A stretch of 27,869 nt of DNA from Zancudomyces culisetae (GCA_001969505.1 LSSK01000092.1:1-27869), one strand, 5' to 3'; shown: positions 1 through 8,861, counted from the first letter of the stretch. Made by a program: numbers and translations. The notes: generated by a model from the letters alone, not told the origin.

Positions 1-143
1 CTTGAAATTGCAGGAACGGATCATTTTGTCGATTTTACAGCTTTTCCAAGAACACCTAATGGTATGTGGGTTTATTTTTCTCTTTTTAATGAGAATTTTG
101 TGGAATTGTGTTGTTTTTAGACAAACTTGAAATATCGCTTTAA
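1..143 (+). CDS. 3' end of an unidentified gene, probably spliced
   Basis: Reading frame 1 is open from the first base and looks like real protein, with residues such as EIAGTDHFVDF and FPRTP. It reaches a GTATGT donor at 62-67. Splicing 62-120 out (acceptor TTTTTAG) joins G61 to AC at 121-122 and gives a short tail ending at TAA 141-143. Reading through without splicing is also possible and ends at TAG 118-120. I do not recognise the family. The gene starts outside the window. The donor matches the yeast consensus exactly, which is the main support for the intron. The call rests on only 20 upstream codons. Confidence 0.5.
62..120 (+). other. Probable spliceosomal intron (59 nt)
   Basis: Donor GTATGT at 62-67 and acceptor TTTTTAG ending at 120. 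A possible branch region TTTTTAAT lies around 83-90. Splicing joins phase 1 to phase 1 and adds a few codons before a stop. Confidence 0.5.
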
Positions 144-775
144 ATCAATCTTCTCAAGTAGTAAATCAATTTTGAATGTGATATTTTGTATTTTGATTAC
201 ATAATCTTATTACTTGTTGGGATTAAACAATCTTAAACTATCAGAACTGCGAAATCAAAAAATGGGAGCAGAATTAGTGTTGATGAGGTAATAATTACGC
301 ATTTTTTTTCAATCTAGCAGTTACGATAGTGTATACTAAGTAGAAAAAGTTGCGCAACCAGCTTCAAATAAAAGTTACACATTATATTATATCACCACAT
401 TGTAAGTGTGACAAAGTCATAAAAAAGTTGTCAAAGGCTAAAGTTAGAAACTATATACTACAAAGTTGTCAAAATATATCACATTCTAGAATATTTTGAT
501 TCATTAATGTTTTTGTAAGTGAAGATGCTTTCCTGGCTTTCTAAAATTAGAACGCTTTTACAAATTAGTTAAAAATAATACAGCTAGATATCATTAACAC
601 AAGTTAAAGATGATCATAGAAAAAAGTCGAAAGGGGGGATGTGTAAGTTGTTCAAAATATCTATTGACTTCAAAAAAAACCAACAGATGGTATTTCTTCA
701 AGTGTCATAATAAAGCATATGTCGTAGTTATTTATATACAACATTACATACTATTGTATTAAACTACTCACAACT
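144..775. other. AT-rich intergenic region
   Basis: No coding frame is supported here. AAGTTGTCAAA occurs twice (425-435 and 463-473), and a related AAGTTGTTCAAAATAT lies at 645-660. These could be remnants of a dispersed repeat or chance. No tRNA-like T-loop was seen. Confidence 0.6.
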
Positions 776-1137
776 CTATTTAAAACTAAATATACCTAAT
801 AGTAAAGTCAATACTAGTATTCCCACTGTCGCAGTCGCTATATTTCCAATAAATGCTGCAATCACTCCAAGACCAAGAACAAACGTCGGTCCTATAAAGC
901 TACAAATGAATCAAATAAAGAACTTTGGAAAACTTCCTTACCTGCTTACCCAGACATTAGTAGACATTTCGCTTCACCAGCCTACCGAAAGTGTACTGAC
1001 GAGAAGAAGGAAGCCCTTCCAGCTGACAATGCTGCTTCATCTGAGGATTATTTCACCTAAACCGTTGACGCTTCAGCAGAAGATACCGATTTGTGTGCCT
1101 GGGTTTTCGAAACCAAAAAATTCAAATACATGGGAAA
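776..1137 (-). CDS. Possible C-terminal exons of a spliced membrane protein
   Basis: This stretch is clearly richer in GC than its flanks. On the minus strand a plausible set of exons is 1087-1137, 986-1040 and 776-899, ending with TAG at 776-778. The phases agree (2 bases in, 1 out; 2 in, 2 out; 1 in). The 900-985 intron has donor GTAGGC, a TACTAAT box at about 957-963 and acceptor TTTGTAG. The 1041-1086 intron is only 46 nt and weaker. The last exon encodes about 35 residues of Gly/Ala/Val/Leu-rich membrane segment with GLGVIAAFIG. No start codon or upstream exon was found. A plus-strand frame across 905-1140 also looks protein-like but contains a TAA. I do not recognise the family. It may be a decayed gene. 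Confidence 0.33.
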
Positions 1138-1652
1138 CTAAATTTTTTTGAAAAATGCAATCGTGAACAATGATTAATTTTAAATATTATATTGACAATT
1201 GAAAATAAGAATTTAATTCTTGATCCTGAATAATGACTAAATTATTCAGAACAAAAATTAAATCCACTATATTAAGAATTTATCGCTATTAGTATACCGT
1301 TAATTTTAAAATTAGACACAAGTATGGAAAATGAGACCGAATATGTACAAAGAAAGCGGATAAAAGTATATAACTAATAAAAAAGGATAAACAAACAATC
1401 ATATAGTATTAAATAATTAAGTAATAGTAAGAAAATAATATAAATAAAGATAAAAAAACCCCATTAAGATACTCTTTAGCTCATTAGTAGTTTTAGGAAG
1501 GAAAAGAAAGTAAGATAAATAAATAGTAATTGTAAACTGAGGTTGAAGGTTTAGATTAATTTAGAAGTTTACTTGCAATAGTGCTACGGTTAGTTAATAA
1601 ATATTACGTTTTAAAACAGAAAAAAAAACTATGAAAATCTCAAAATCAAGAA
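1138..1652. other. AT-rich region upstream of the Gag ORF
   Basis: No coding frame is supported. It holds a perfect 9-bp inverted repeat, CTGAATAAT (1226-1234) and ATTATTCAG (1241-1249). Compared by eye with 3204-4000, it shows no convincing long terminal repeat; only a 12-base match around ATTCAGAACA is shared. Confidence 0.55.
1226..1249. repeat. Inverted repeat, 9-bp arms, 6-nt loop
   Basis: CTGAATAAT at 1226-1234 and ATTATTCAG at 1241-1249 are perfect reverse complements around GACTAA. It lies about 400 bp before the Gag ORF. It may be a protein-binding palindrome or a weak hairpin. Confidence 0.6.
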
Positions 1653-3203
1653 ATGTCAGGATTCACGAGTAATTTAAAAGCAGCGTCTACCCAGAAAACT
1701 AGATATGAAGATCGATATTCATCTGATAGTGATCTCTCTGAAGTGACTTCTACGGAAGTAGAACCTAAGGTACCACAGGACACATTTTCCGATCCTATGT
1801 ATCATGTTTTTTTTCGATTGAAGTACCTGAAGGAAGATGGGGTTACGCCCAACTCCACCCAACATGGTGTCAGCAACAGGATGGTTAACAGAATTGCCTA
1901 TTCAAAGATGCAACCTAAGGAGCAAAATGCACCAGTGGCGAGAACGTGTAACTCTGGAACTACGTTCGTGCAGAATCAGAAAACTCCACCAAAGAAAGAT
2001 ACACCGAACAGTTCGAAACCAAGTCACAAAAGTAGTAGTAAAAACAGTAGCTGCAGCATCAAATCATGTAATCCAGTGCTCTGTAACGAAAAGCCAACTT
2101 TTGTGGCAAAGGCGTTTAACAATAATCTGGAAAAAAAGTTGGAGGTGTTACATTTTGAAATTGTAGAAAATAGTCCAGAAAGATCATCTAAAGAAAACAC
2201 CCAGAAGGATCAAAAGGAGGTTAATATATTTAAAGGAGTAAGTATGCTAGACGCCAAATCTGATAATGAAGATTTAGAAAAAAGCGTAAAAAGAATTGCA
2301 GCAGTTTTAATCAAAGAAAAGACAAAAGATGAACCAAAAATGATATATCCCCAACCGATGGAGTTTAATAACAATCCGAATGATACTCCTCAAAGATTTA
2401 TTAAACAATTCAATAAATATGTTGAGACTTATGCAACGGGAGTGACTACTGAAGATTTGTTGAGCATTATGGATAGCTTTATCGGACCAGGAGCAAAGAA
2501 AAAGTTCAATTACTTACGCAAAATTCATACTGACTATGAGAAGTTTTGTAATCATTTTCTCATATGCTTCAAAAACAGTGAGAGAGTTTACAACGCTGAA
2601 ATGAGATTAAAAAATTTTAATTTATATTCAAAGGATACAGTTGAGAGTTTTGGTGAGTTAATGAAATTGTTTGAAATATTGGATATAAGGGATAAAAAGG
2701 TAATGACCGAAAAAGCTTATCATTTGTTGAACAGTACGGACAGACAATTTGTATCCTTAAAGAACGGTTTTGATTTATCAGATATCATTGAAATGCTGAG
2801 CATCAGGGAGTATGATCGATCAATAACTAGGATAATGAGAAGATCTGTGGAGAAGCAATATAATACCGTAAGACCAAAAAGGAGTACCAAAGAACTCGGT
2901 AATTTTTCCAAGGGATACAGACAGCAATTTGGAACTCAAGATAAGCCAGAGTTAGTAGAACGAAAGTACGTAAATAAACATAAGAAGGGATATTCACACT
3001 GCAGAAACCAAACGCCAAGAAACAAAAGAGAAATAGTTTGCTGGAATTGCAATAAAAAAGGACACTATGGAAGTAATTGTCGCTTAGCTCGTCAGGTCCC
3101 ATCCAACAGTTGCGAGGCGGAAAATGAGCCCGATGAAATTTTGTGGTACAAAAATGTCGTACAACAAGTACATGATAGAAAAGCACAGGTTGATTTTTTT
3201 TAG
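1653..3203 (+). CDS. LTR-retrotransposon Gag-like protein
   Basis: An intact 516-aa ORF with an in-frame TGA shortly before its ATG. Residues 1-220 are Ser/Lys/Glu-rich and probably disordered. Residues about 235-400 have the helical, charged character of a retrotransposon capsid, starting near MEFNNNPNDTPQRFIKQF. A CCHC zinc knuckle, CWNCNKKGHYGSNCR, has Cys463, Cys466, His471 and Cys476. Gag proteins assemble the particle shell and bind element RNA through this knuckle. No reverse transcriptase, integrase or LTR is visible around it, so it is either a truncated element or a domesticated gag gene. The ORF ends GAT TTT TTT TAG in a T8 run, and the -1 frame then stays open to 3394. The Gag class is well supported; the Ty3-like versus Ty1-like family is not resolved. 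Confidence 0.8.
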   Translation: MSGFTSNLKAASTQKTRYEDRYSSDSDLSEVTSTEVEPKVPQDTFSDPMYHVFFRLKYLKEDGVTPNSTQHGVSNRMVNRIAYSKMQPKEQNAPVARTCNSGTTFVQNQKTPPKKDTPNSSKPSHKSSSKNSSCSIKSCNPVLCNEKPTFVAKAFNNNLEKKLEVLHFEIVENSPERSSKENTQKDQKEVNIFKGVSMLDAKSDNEDLEKSVKRIAAVLIKEKTKDEPKMIYPQPMEFNNNPNDTPQRFIKQFNKYVETYATGVTTEDLLSIMDSFIGPGAKKKFNYLRKIHTDYEKFCNHFLICFKNSERVYNAEMRLKNFNLYSKDTVESFGELMKLFEILDIRDKKVMTEKAYHLLNSTDRQFVSLKNGFDLSDIIEMLSIREYDRSITRIMRRSVEKQYNTVRPKRSTKELGNFSKGYRQQFGTQDKPELVERKYVNKHKKGYSHCRNQTPRNKREIVCWNCNKKGHYGSNCRLARQVPSNSCEAENEPDEILWYKNVVQQVHDRKAQVDFF

Positions 3204-3394
3204 TAGTTATTATTTTTAACAATTATTATTTGCTTCTTAACCAACAAAACAGTAATAACTATGGAAAAATAAAGTTACGTGCTTTTACTTGCCAATGTAA
3301 ACTGATATACTATTTACAACATTATGACAGATTAAAATCGCATGTCAGTAGAAAAACAATAGCGCATTTTGAAAGGGAAAATTGCTCGCAATAG
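3194..3394 (+). pseudogene. Possible -1 frameshift extension of Gag (truncated pro/pol start)
   Basis: The -1 frame is closed by TGA at 3191-3193, opens exactly on the T run 3194-3201, and continues from TTA at 3200 for 64 codons to TAG at 3392-3394. This is unusually long for such AT-rich DNA. It includes NNYGKIKLRAF, which could be the start of a retroelement protease strand, but the Asp-Thr/Ser-Gly active site is not present. I infer a leftover of the original Gag-Pol frameshift junction. Chance is not excluded. Confidence 0.35.
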
Positions 3395-4001
3395 CTTACA
3401 CTTTTTGTTTCTAAAATGACAAAACTTTTTAAGGATTAGTTTTTATATATTGAGAAAAATAAGAAAAAGGTGGATAAAGGGGAATCGATCATTTATTCTA
3501 AAAGTAATAAGGCGACTTTTAAATAACTAAAAGATACTATACTGAAAATATAAATTTATTCAGAACAGTCTAATGCATACTAAAGGAAGGTTGTCTGTGA
3601 TGTCTACCATTTTATAGCCGTAAAAAAAATTGTTGATATACTTGTTCCCAATCTTTCAAACTTTTGGAATACTCTATTGTATAATAAAAAAAATGAAAGA
3701 ACATAAAACTGAAGCACTGACTCAGATATCAACAAACCCGTTCTCTGGTAATGCTGGAAAGAATAACACTATTTATCACCAAAGATAACAGCAACGTATT
3801 TTATACATAAAAAAATACTCGATTTATATTGATTCTAATTCAGCACCAAAATCTAACCAAAAAGTATTAGAGTGAAAAACTAGTTTTTTGCATTACATAT
3901 AAATGCTCACTCGGGAGAGCTTGTTTTTTTCCTCATTCATTCTTTAGTCTAATCTGTTCAAGACTAAAAATCAAAAGTATCAAAAACCAAGAAAAAAAAT
4001 G
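3395..4001. other. AT-rich intergenic region
   Basis: No coding frame supported. It separates the Gag remnant from the 3' end of the minus-strand spliced gene. No LTR boundary or polymerase motif was seen. Confidence 0.6.
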
Positions 4002-5221
4002 CTAGAGATGTTTGGTAAGAATCAGTTTGGCTACATTCAGGGCGGCTGTCGTTAGGGTTTGGCTGGCACCCAATTTCTGTGCACCAAGCACATGACTCTT
4101 TAGCTGTGTTGGTACATTGAGTGGAACGAGGGCACCGATAAAACAAAGTTCGGTTTCAATTGCATTGATTATCCGCATATCCCCCATCATTTTACCATAA
4201 AACTCTATTTTTTTCGATTATTTTATTTTACTTTGACAGATCAGAGCAGTAAAATAATTGTACTATGGGTATAGCTTATGAGAAGAATGGCCATTACCTG
4301 TAACAACAAAGTCTGCCAAATCGGGATAACTTTGATTGATTCCCTTGTATATCTTGTCGGCTATTTTCATCGTATATTGGGAATACACGTTAAGTAAAAA
4401 TCGCTTTTCACAAACACCAATGTAGTATGAATGTTATCAACAAATGGATCATGTCAAGACTGGGCCTACCTTGTGAAGTATATACCCTATCAAAGAGTTC
4501 TCTTCCCCTCTGATTCATTAGAGAATAATCCTGCACCTCTTTACCTCTATGCGTTATCAAATTGCCATCAATATCAACCATTTACAAAACTCAACTTAAT
4601 GAAATACAAACGTATCGTTTTCAATTATCTTTGCCTTTTTTTTATACCTTAACTGCTTGTTGGAAACTTGCGATTTAACCTGCTCATCAACACCCTTTAA
4701 AACTGCAAAAATACCATTCATTGCCTTTTATTTATTTATTTTGACATTGAAAAAGATATAATGTGTTAATAAAATCATTGTTTGCGCTAAACTTTTACAC
4801 AATTTCGTATAAAACACATAAATGAGAAAATACTCACCCTTGGTGTCCCCATAAGCGACATTGTCTTGAACAACGATTCCCTAGCTCTTTCTACAAAGTT
4901 TACTTGTTTTTCGAGTTGTTTGATTTCGTTTACTCTGGTTTCCACAAGATTGGATATTTTGTTTGGGTTATTCCCCGATGCCAATGCATTTATCTATTCG
5001 AATAGATTAAATGAACTAGTAAACATAACATTCTTCTTTTTTCGTGCCATACAAATACAAATAAAAATACAAGGGTTAAGGTCATTTTCTTTTTAAAAAA
5101 TTAGAGAGGAAAAGGGAAACGCTCTTACCGCAATTATAAAACTCAAATCATTTTCTAGTGGTGCACCCTCGGTTACCACTTCTGAAACCTCCAGTGTCGT
5201 AAATTTTGTGTTTTTCTCCAT
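4002..5221 (-). CDS. Carboxymuconolactone decarboxylase (AhpD-like) family protein, six exons
   Basis: Exons, 5' to 3' on the minus strand: 5129-5221, 4838-4993, 4648-4724, 4470-4546, 4298-4360 and 4002-4204. They join in phase to 669 nt, giving 222 aa. The product has family landmarks: SLMGTPRAMNGIF (residues about 77-89), the QRGRELFDRVY segment, YPDLADFV, then EFYGKMMGDMRIINAIETEL and ALVPLNVPTQLKSHVLGAQK (about 156-199). The last segment matches the conserved helix-turn-helix core of this family, including His193. The peroxidase-type CxxC of AhpD is absent; only Cys176 lies near it. Relatives in fungi are small proteins of poorly known chemistry, some of them peroxisomal. The C-terminal tripeptide is KHL, close to but not a standard PTS1. 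The start ATG is the first in frame, just downstream of a TATATATAT stretch at 5249-5257. The weakest junction is the AAAAG acceptor of intron 2, but protein continuity across it supports it. Confidence 0.78.
4205..4297 (-). other. Intron 5 of the CMD-family gene (93 nt)
   Basis: Donor GTAATG, acceptor AAATAG, phase 1. It joins the YPDLADFV exon to the conserved terminal exon. Confidence 0.75.
4361..4469 (-). other. Intron 4 of the CMD-family gene (109 nt)
   Basis: Donor GTAGGC, branch-like TACTTAAC at 4389-4396, acceptor AAATAG, phase 1. Confidence 0.72.
4547..4647 (-). other. Intron 3 of the CMD-family gene (101 nt)
   Basis: Donor GTATAA, acceptor GCATAG, phase 2. Confidence 0.65.
4725..4837 (-). 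other. Intron 2 of the CMD-family gene (113 nt)
   Basis: Donor GTGAGT, TATTAAC branch-like box at 4765-4771, unusual acceptor AAAAG. Phase 0. No other AG keeps the frame. Confidence 0.65.
4994..5128 (-). other. Intron 1 of the CMD-family gene (135 nt)
   Basis: Donor GTAAGA, acceptor GAATAG, phase 0. The branch site is unclear; ATTTAAT lies near the acceptor. Confidence 0.75.
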
Positions 5222-5841
5222 TATAGTACTCTTCACGCTCTCTTTACATATATATATCTAGCCGGTTGCTGGTAACAGAGTAACCCAAAATAGCTAATAA
5301 TTTTCGGGCTGGTTTTGTGGCCACAGTTTACAACACCAATTGATTCTGTGCGTTTTATCTGTTTTAATTACAAAATACTTGTAAATTGATGGGGTTTTCA
5401 TCATAAGCTCCAACTAGATGGGAGGAGAGAGAGGGAAGTCAGAAAAAAAAATAAAAATAATCGGCAGTCACTCCTATTGCATCGCATCCTTGCCTTCCCC
5501 CTTCCTTGTGCAAAATTTGTTTTAGGTTTTGTTGGCTTTGTTATCTATTAACAAGTTTTCAAAGTTGATTGTCTTTTTTTATTCGCAATCATTTCCCGCA
5601 GCTAGAAATCTTTCCACCCCCAAAAAATAGCAAAATAAAACTATAAAGATATAAAAGTTCAGTCATTCCAGCCTACATAGTCCCGCGCTTAACACAAGCT
5701 ACAAAATGGTAGAAGATATTGAAAATATTCTGTGAATCTTTGGTCTTTATTGCTTTATATCACTGCACAAAACAAAAAGAAATGTGTGGTTGCTAATGTG
5801 AGAGTGAGAGTGAAAATAAAAATTAAAAGTTAAATATACAT
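5222..5841. promoter_or_regulatory. Upstream region of the CMD-family gene, downstream of ADE1
   Basis: A 620-bp gap between two minus-strand genes. A TATATATAT stretch at 5249-5257 lies about 30 bp before the CMD-family start. GGTTGC (5264-5269) and GTAACC (5280-5285) form an imperfect dyad next to it. No other gene is supported. Confidence 0.4.
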
Positions 5842-6744
5842 CTAATAGAAAATGGGACGGTTTCCAGTAAGTTTGACAAAGGCTTCTATGTATTTCTTGA
5901 GAGTGTTTTCAACAACAACTGGTGGCAGGTCAATGGGAGTAGTCTTGTCGTAATCAACACTTTCCAGAAAATCGCGCAAATATTGTTTGTCGTAGCTAAG
6001 CTGCGGTTTTCCAACCTTGTAGTCCTTAGCAGACCAAAACCTTGAACAATCTGGGGTAAAAGCCTCATCAATCAAGTACAGTTTTCCTTGGCTATCAACA
6101 CCAAACTCAAACTTGGTGTCAGCGATGATGATTCCCTTTTTAGCGGCAAATTCGGATGCCTCTTCATACAGTTGCACAGCAACTTCTTCTACTTGTTTGG
6201 CATACTCTTCACCAATAATATCTTTTACTTTATCTGGATGAATATATTCATCGTGTGCACCGAGTTCGGCCTTGGTACTGGGTGTAAACATTGGCTTTTC
6301 TAATTTCTGCGATTCCTTCATGTTTTCTGGCATTTTGATTTCGTTGACTGTCCCGTATTTCTTGTATTCTGCCCATGCAGACCCCGAGATATATCCGCGA
6401 ACCACTGCTTCTATTGGTAACACCTTGAGCTTCTTTACCAGCATCGATCTGTGTTCAATCACATTTCGGTATTTATGCAACTTTTCTGGCATCTCGTCGA
6501 CGTTTGCAGTGATTAAATGGTTTGGGACAATGTCTTTTAGACAATCAAACCAAAAAATACTCATTTGTGAAAGAATACAGCCCTTTCCCTCAATCGAAGT
6601 TTTCATGATAACATCGTAGGCACTAACTCGATCGGTAGCCACAAATAGCAGAGAATCCTCATCAACCTTGTACAAATCTCTTACTTTTCCCCTCGCAATC
6701 AACTCTAGGTCCGGCAACTCACTTGAATAAATACCACAGATCAT
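5842..6744 (-). CDS. ADE1: SAICAR synthetase (phosphoribosylaminoimidazole-succinocarboxamide synthase)
   Basis: A 300-aa protein, close to the 306 aa of S. cerevisiae Ade1. It catalyses ATP-dependent ligation of aspartate to CAIR, giving SAICAR, in cytosolic de novo purine synthesis. Landmarks in order: GKVRDLY (19-25), the ATP-binding start; ATDRVSAYDV (36-45); LPIEAVVRGYISGSAW (109-124), family signature 1; FTPSTKAELGAHDE (153-166); IIADTKFEFGVD (206-217), signature 2; and LIDEAFTPDCSRFW (224-237). The conserved pattern in the last motif usually reads DEVLTPDSSR, so Ala-Phe and Cys here are mild substitutions. The gene is full length and intronless. It has a TTATATA element at about 6767-6773, some 25 bp upstream of the ATG. 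The sequence shows no obvious Bas1/Gcn4-type TGACTC element in the first few hundred bases upstream. Confidence 0.97.
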   Translation of the reverse strand: MICGIYSSELPDLELIARGKVRDLYKVDEDSLLFVATDRVSAYDVIMKTSIEGKGCILSQMSIFWFDCLKDIVPNHLITANVDEMPEKLHKYRNVIEHRSMLVKKLKVLPIEAVVRGYISGSAWAEYKKYGTVNEIKMPENMKESQKLEKPMFTPSTKAELGAHDEYIHPDKVKDIIGEEYAKQVEEVAVQLYEEASEFAAKKGIIIADTKFEFGVDSQGKLYLIDEAFTPDCSRFWSAKDYKVGKPQLSYDKQYLRDFLESVDYDKTTPIDLPPVVVENTLKKYIEAFVKLTGNRPIFY

Positions 6745-7232
6745 TTTTTCTATTTAAATTAATTTCTATATAAAAAAAAGTTTGAGAAGAAACAAAATAG
6801 AAATATGTGTGTTTGGAAAAATAAATTCTTTTTATAGGTTTTCTCAAGCATGCCAACTTCTAAAAGGAAAGAAACAAATAAAAAAATTAGGCTCACGTTT
6901 TGTTGTTATTTTTGTTTTTGTTATGATTATTTTTACTTTTGCTTTTGCTTTCACTTTTGCTAAATGCTTTGCAATATTTTTGGACCAATTCTTCCAATTT
7001 TGAATCTTATTTCTATCCGTTAATTTCTTGGGATGTTAGCTAAATGTTGACTTTCTTAGTGGCGAGAATTTCGGAAGCAAAAAAAAATTTTTTTGAATTT
7101 GAAATTTTGCGGCTAATTAAAATTTTTTTTATTTTCACATTATAATTACTACATTAGGGTTATTTGGAAAATTAGATTACGTGAGTGTATAAAAACAATT
7201 GCAACTTGGTGTACTATAGAGTACAGCTTACA

Positions 7233-7340
7233 ATGGGATTCGCTAACCAAGCAACCAAGCGTTTAAATCGGTTTTTAAGTCTTATAAAAGCCTTATGTGA
7301 TATTTATTTGGTAAATCCATTGAGCAATAAACTAGAATGA
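7233..7340 (+). CDS. Small 35-aa ORF behind a TATA box (doubtful)
   Basis: ATG at 7233 to TGA at 7340. It has a basic amphipathic start (NQATKRLNRFLSLIKALCD). TATAAAAA at 7188-7195 lies 38 bp before the ATG, with a TGTACT/AGTACA dyad between. No homologue is recognised, and short ORFs are frequent by chance, so this is only a candidate microprotein. Confidence 0.15.
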   Translation: MGFANQATKRLNRFLSLIKALCDIYLVNPLSNKLE

Positions 7341-7602
7341 ATAAAAATAAGCTTTACTGAGCAACGAAATTGTGAACAAAATTAGCAGCAATTATTGTTG
7401 CTTGCCAAAATTTATTTGAAAACCAAGAAACTAATGGTATTAATTAAAAAAATTGTTCATTTACTAAACATGTTAATATATTTAGAGATAACAAGTCCAA
7501 GGTTTATAATAACTATTCTGACTGGAAGACAATTATGAGGTTGTGATAATACACACATTGTTTAATTAACAACAGTACTCACTTCCTCCGCTCAGTTTCA
7601 AA

Positions 7603-7673
7603 AATAAAGGTAGAAATAAGAGGAAAGGGGGTGATAAGAGAGAGATAAGAGGGAGAGGGGGTGGGTGGGAAAG
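7603..7673 (+). repeat. Purine-rich tract
   Basis: A G/A-dominated stretch with only scattered T residues in the long intergenic region, containing repeated GGGGGTG and GAGAGATAAGAGG motifs. A similar pure-purine run occurs at 15493-15561. Confidence 0.6.
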
Positions 7674-8424
7674 CAAAAATTGATAGCTTTTTTTTTTTGT
7701 TAAAGTAAACCTTTTACTCTTGAAAGCACACTGCCATTTTTTTTGTTTTACATTCAGGTACTATTAAACCCCCCACCAGAGAAAAAAAACGTGAAAAATA
7801 CAGTAAAACACAATCAACTGACTTTACGCTAGAGCTAATCCACCAATTTACACGTACCATGCTCTCTCTCCATCTCTATTACTCGAGATGTAAAAAAAAA
7901 TAAATATGGTTATAAAGGCCATAGAGAACAAGTTTGGTTAAACAAGCGAAAATAATAGAGTTTAGAGTCATTTCTCTACCCTTTTTTTATGTTCGTCCTG
8001 TTTTTGTTTACAATGGAACAACACATTTTCCGTAAAGTCGTGACCAGAAAAACAGCGTTGCACGAATGGATGAATCTTTGATACCATTCACATTCCTCAA
8101 ACTGGGGCGAGATAGGTGTATTTTTAGATGAAGTATCCAACAAACCGGGTATTATCGTTGTTTTGCAGTTATTTCACTTTGTTTCCTTTTATTTTTCTAT
8201 TCTTTTTTTTTGAATGTATTGACTAAAAATAAGTAAGTGGCTTTAGTATATTTTGTTCTTTTCTCATTGTAATCCTGGATTTTAAGCCCGAGAGAAATGG
8301 CGGGGAAAAGGTGGGGGGAGGGATAGTACAAAAAGGTGCAGAAGCCCGATTTCTTTCTATTATTAGCTTGCATGTTCATAGTTCTTATAAAAGCGCCAAA
8401 ATTATTCTTTATTTAAAATTCCGG

Positions 8425-8466
8425 TATGTGGTAATTGATCATGTAATACTACACCATTACCACATA
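8425..8466. repeat. Perfect 11-bp inverted repeat
   Basis: TATGTGGTAAT (8425-8435) and ATTACCACATA (8456-8466) are exact reverse complements with a 20-nt spacer. It is about 400 bp past the stop of the 2179-aa gene and 1.7 kb upstream of ADE1. It could be a stem-loop in a transcript or a dimeric protein site. Confidence 0.75.
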
Positions 8467-8861
8467 TATATTTAGTCTTTGGTAATATAACATTGAGTAA
8501 CAATGATCAAAGAGAAATAGTATAAAAACACATGGTAAATAGCCGAAAGGTTGTTTATTAAGGTATTATATAATCCAATTGTACATCACCAAACTGACCC
8601 TCTCTTATTCTCGATAAGATTCCAACTAAATATAGAAACTATTGTTAGAAGGAGAGGGGGTGGCTTAAACTTTTGAAACCAAGAGTACTCTAGATAATAA
8701 TATATTGTGTCATATTACACATTTTTTGAAAAGTAATCTAGAACAAAAAGAGAAACATCGATCAACTTACATAAAAATTCATATTTAAGAAATAGTTTTA
8801 AAAATACACAGTCAAAAGACGTAGTGATGAAATCTAATGGAATAACTACAAGGGTGTAAAG

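Larger units (their letters stand above)
6745..8861. other. Long intergenic region upstream of ADE1
   Basis: 2.1 kb between the ADE1 start and the stop of the 2179-aa gene, both on the minus strand. It contains a TGTACT/AGTACA dyad (7210-7225), a purine-rich stretch (7603-7673), an 11-bp inverted repeat (8425-8466), a 35-codon ORF with a TATA box (7233-7340) and a coding-like island at about 7955-8145. No confident gene is seen. A GAGTCA (TGACTC) box lies near 7965, which is far for ADE1 control. Confidence 0.5.

Noticed and set aside
906-1151. 81-aa plus-strand ORF starting at 906
   Set aside because: A different frame from the better plus-strand and minus-strand readings of the same island, with no protein-like features of its own.
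2827-3222. 131-aa minus-strand ORF opposite the Gag gene
   Set aside because: Antisense of an intact Gag frame, including its zinc knuckle.
1138-4001. Long terminal repeats flanking the Gag ORF
   Set aside because: Compared by eye, the two flanks share only about 12 bases, with no TG...CA ends and no primer-binding site. A self-alignment could revise this.
8197-8379. 60-aa minus-strand ORF
   Set aside because: No homologue or motif recognised. Its length is compatible with chance, and no splice link to the island at 7955-8145 could be supported.
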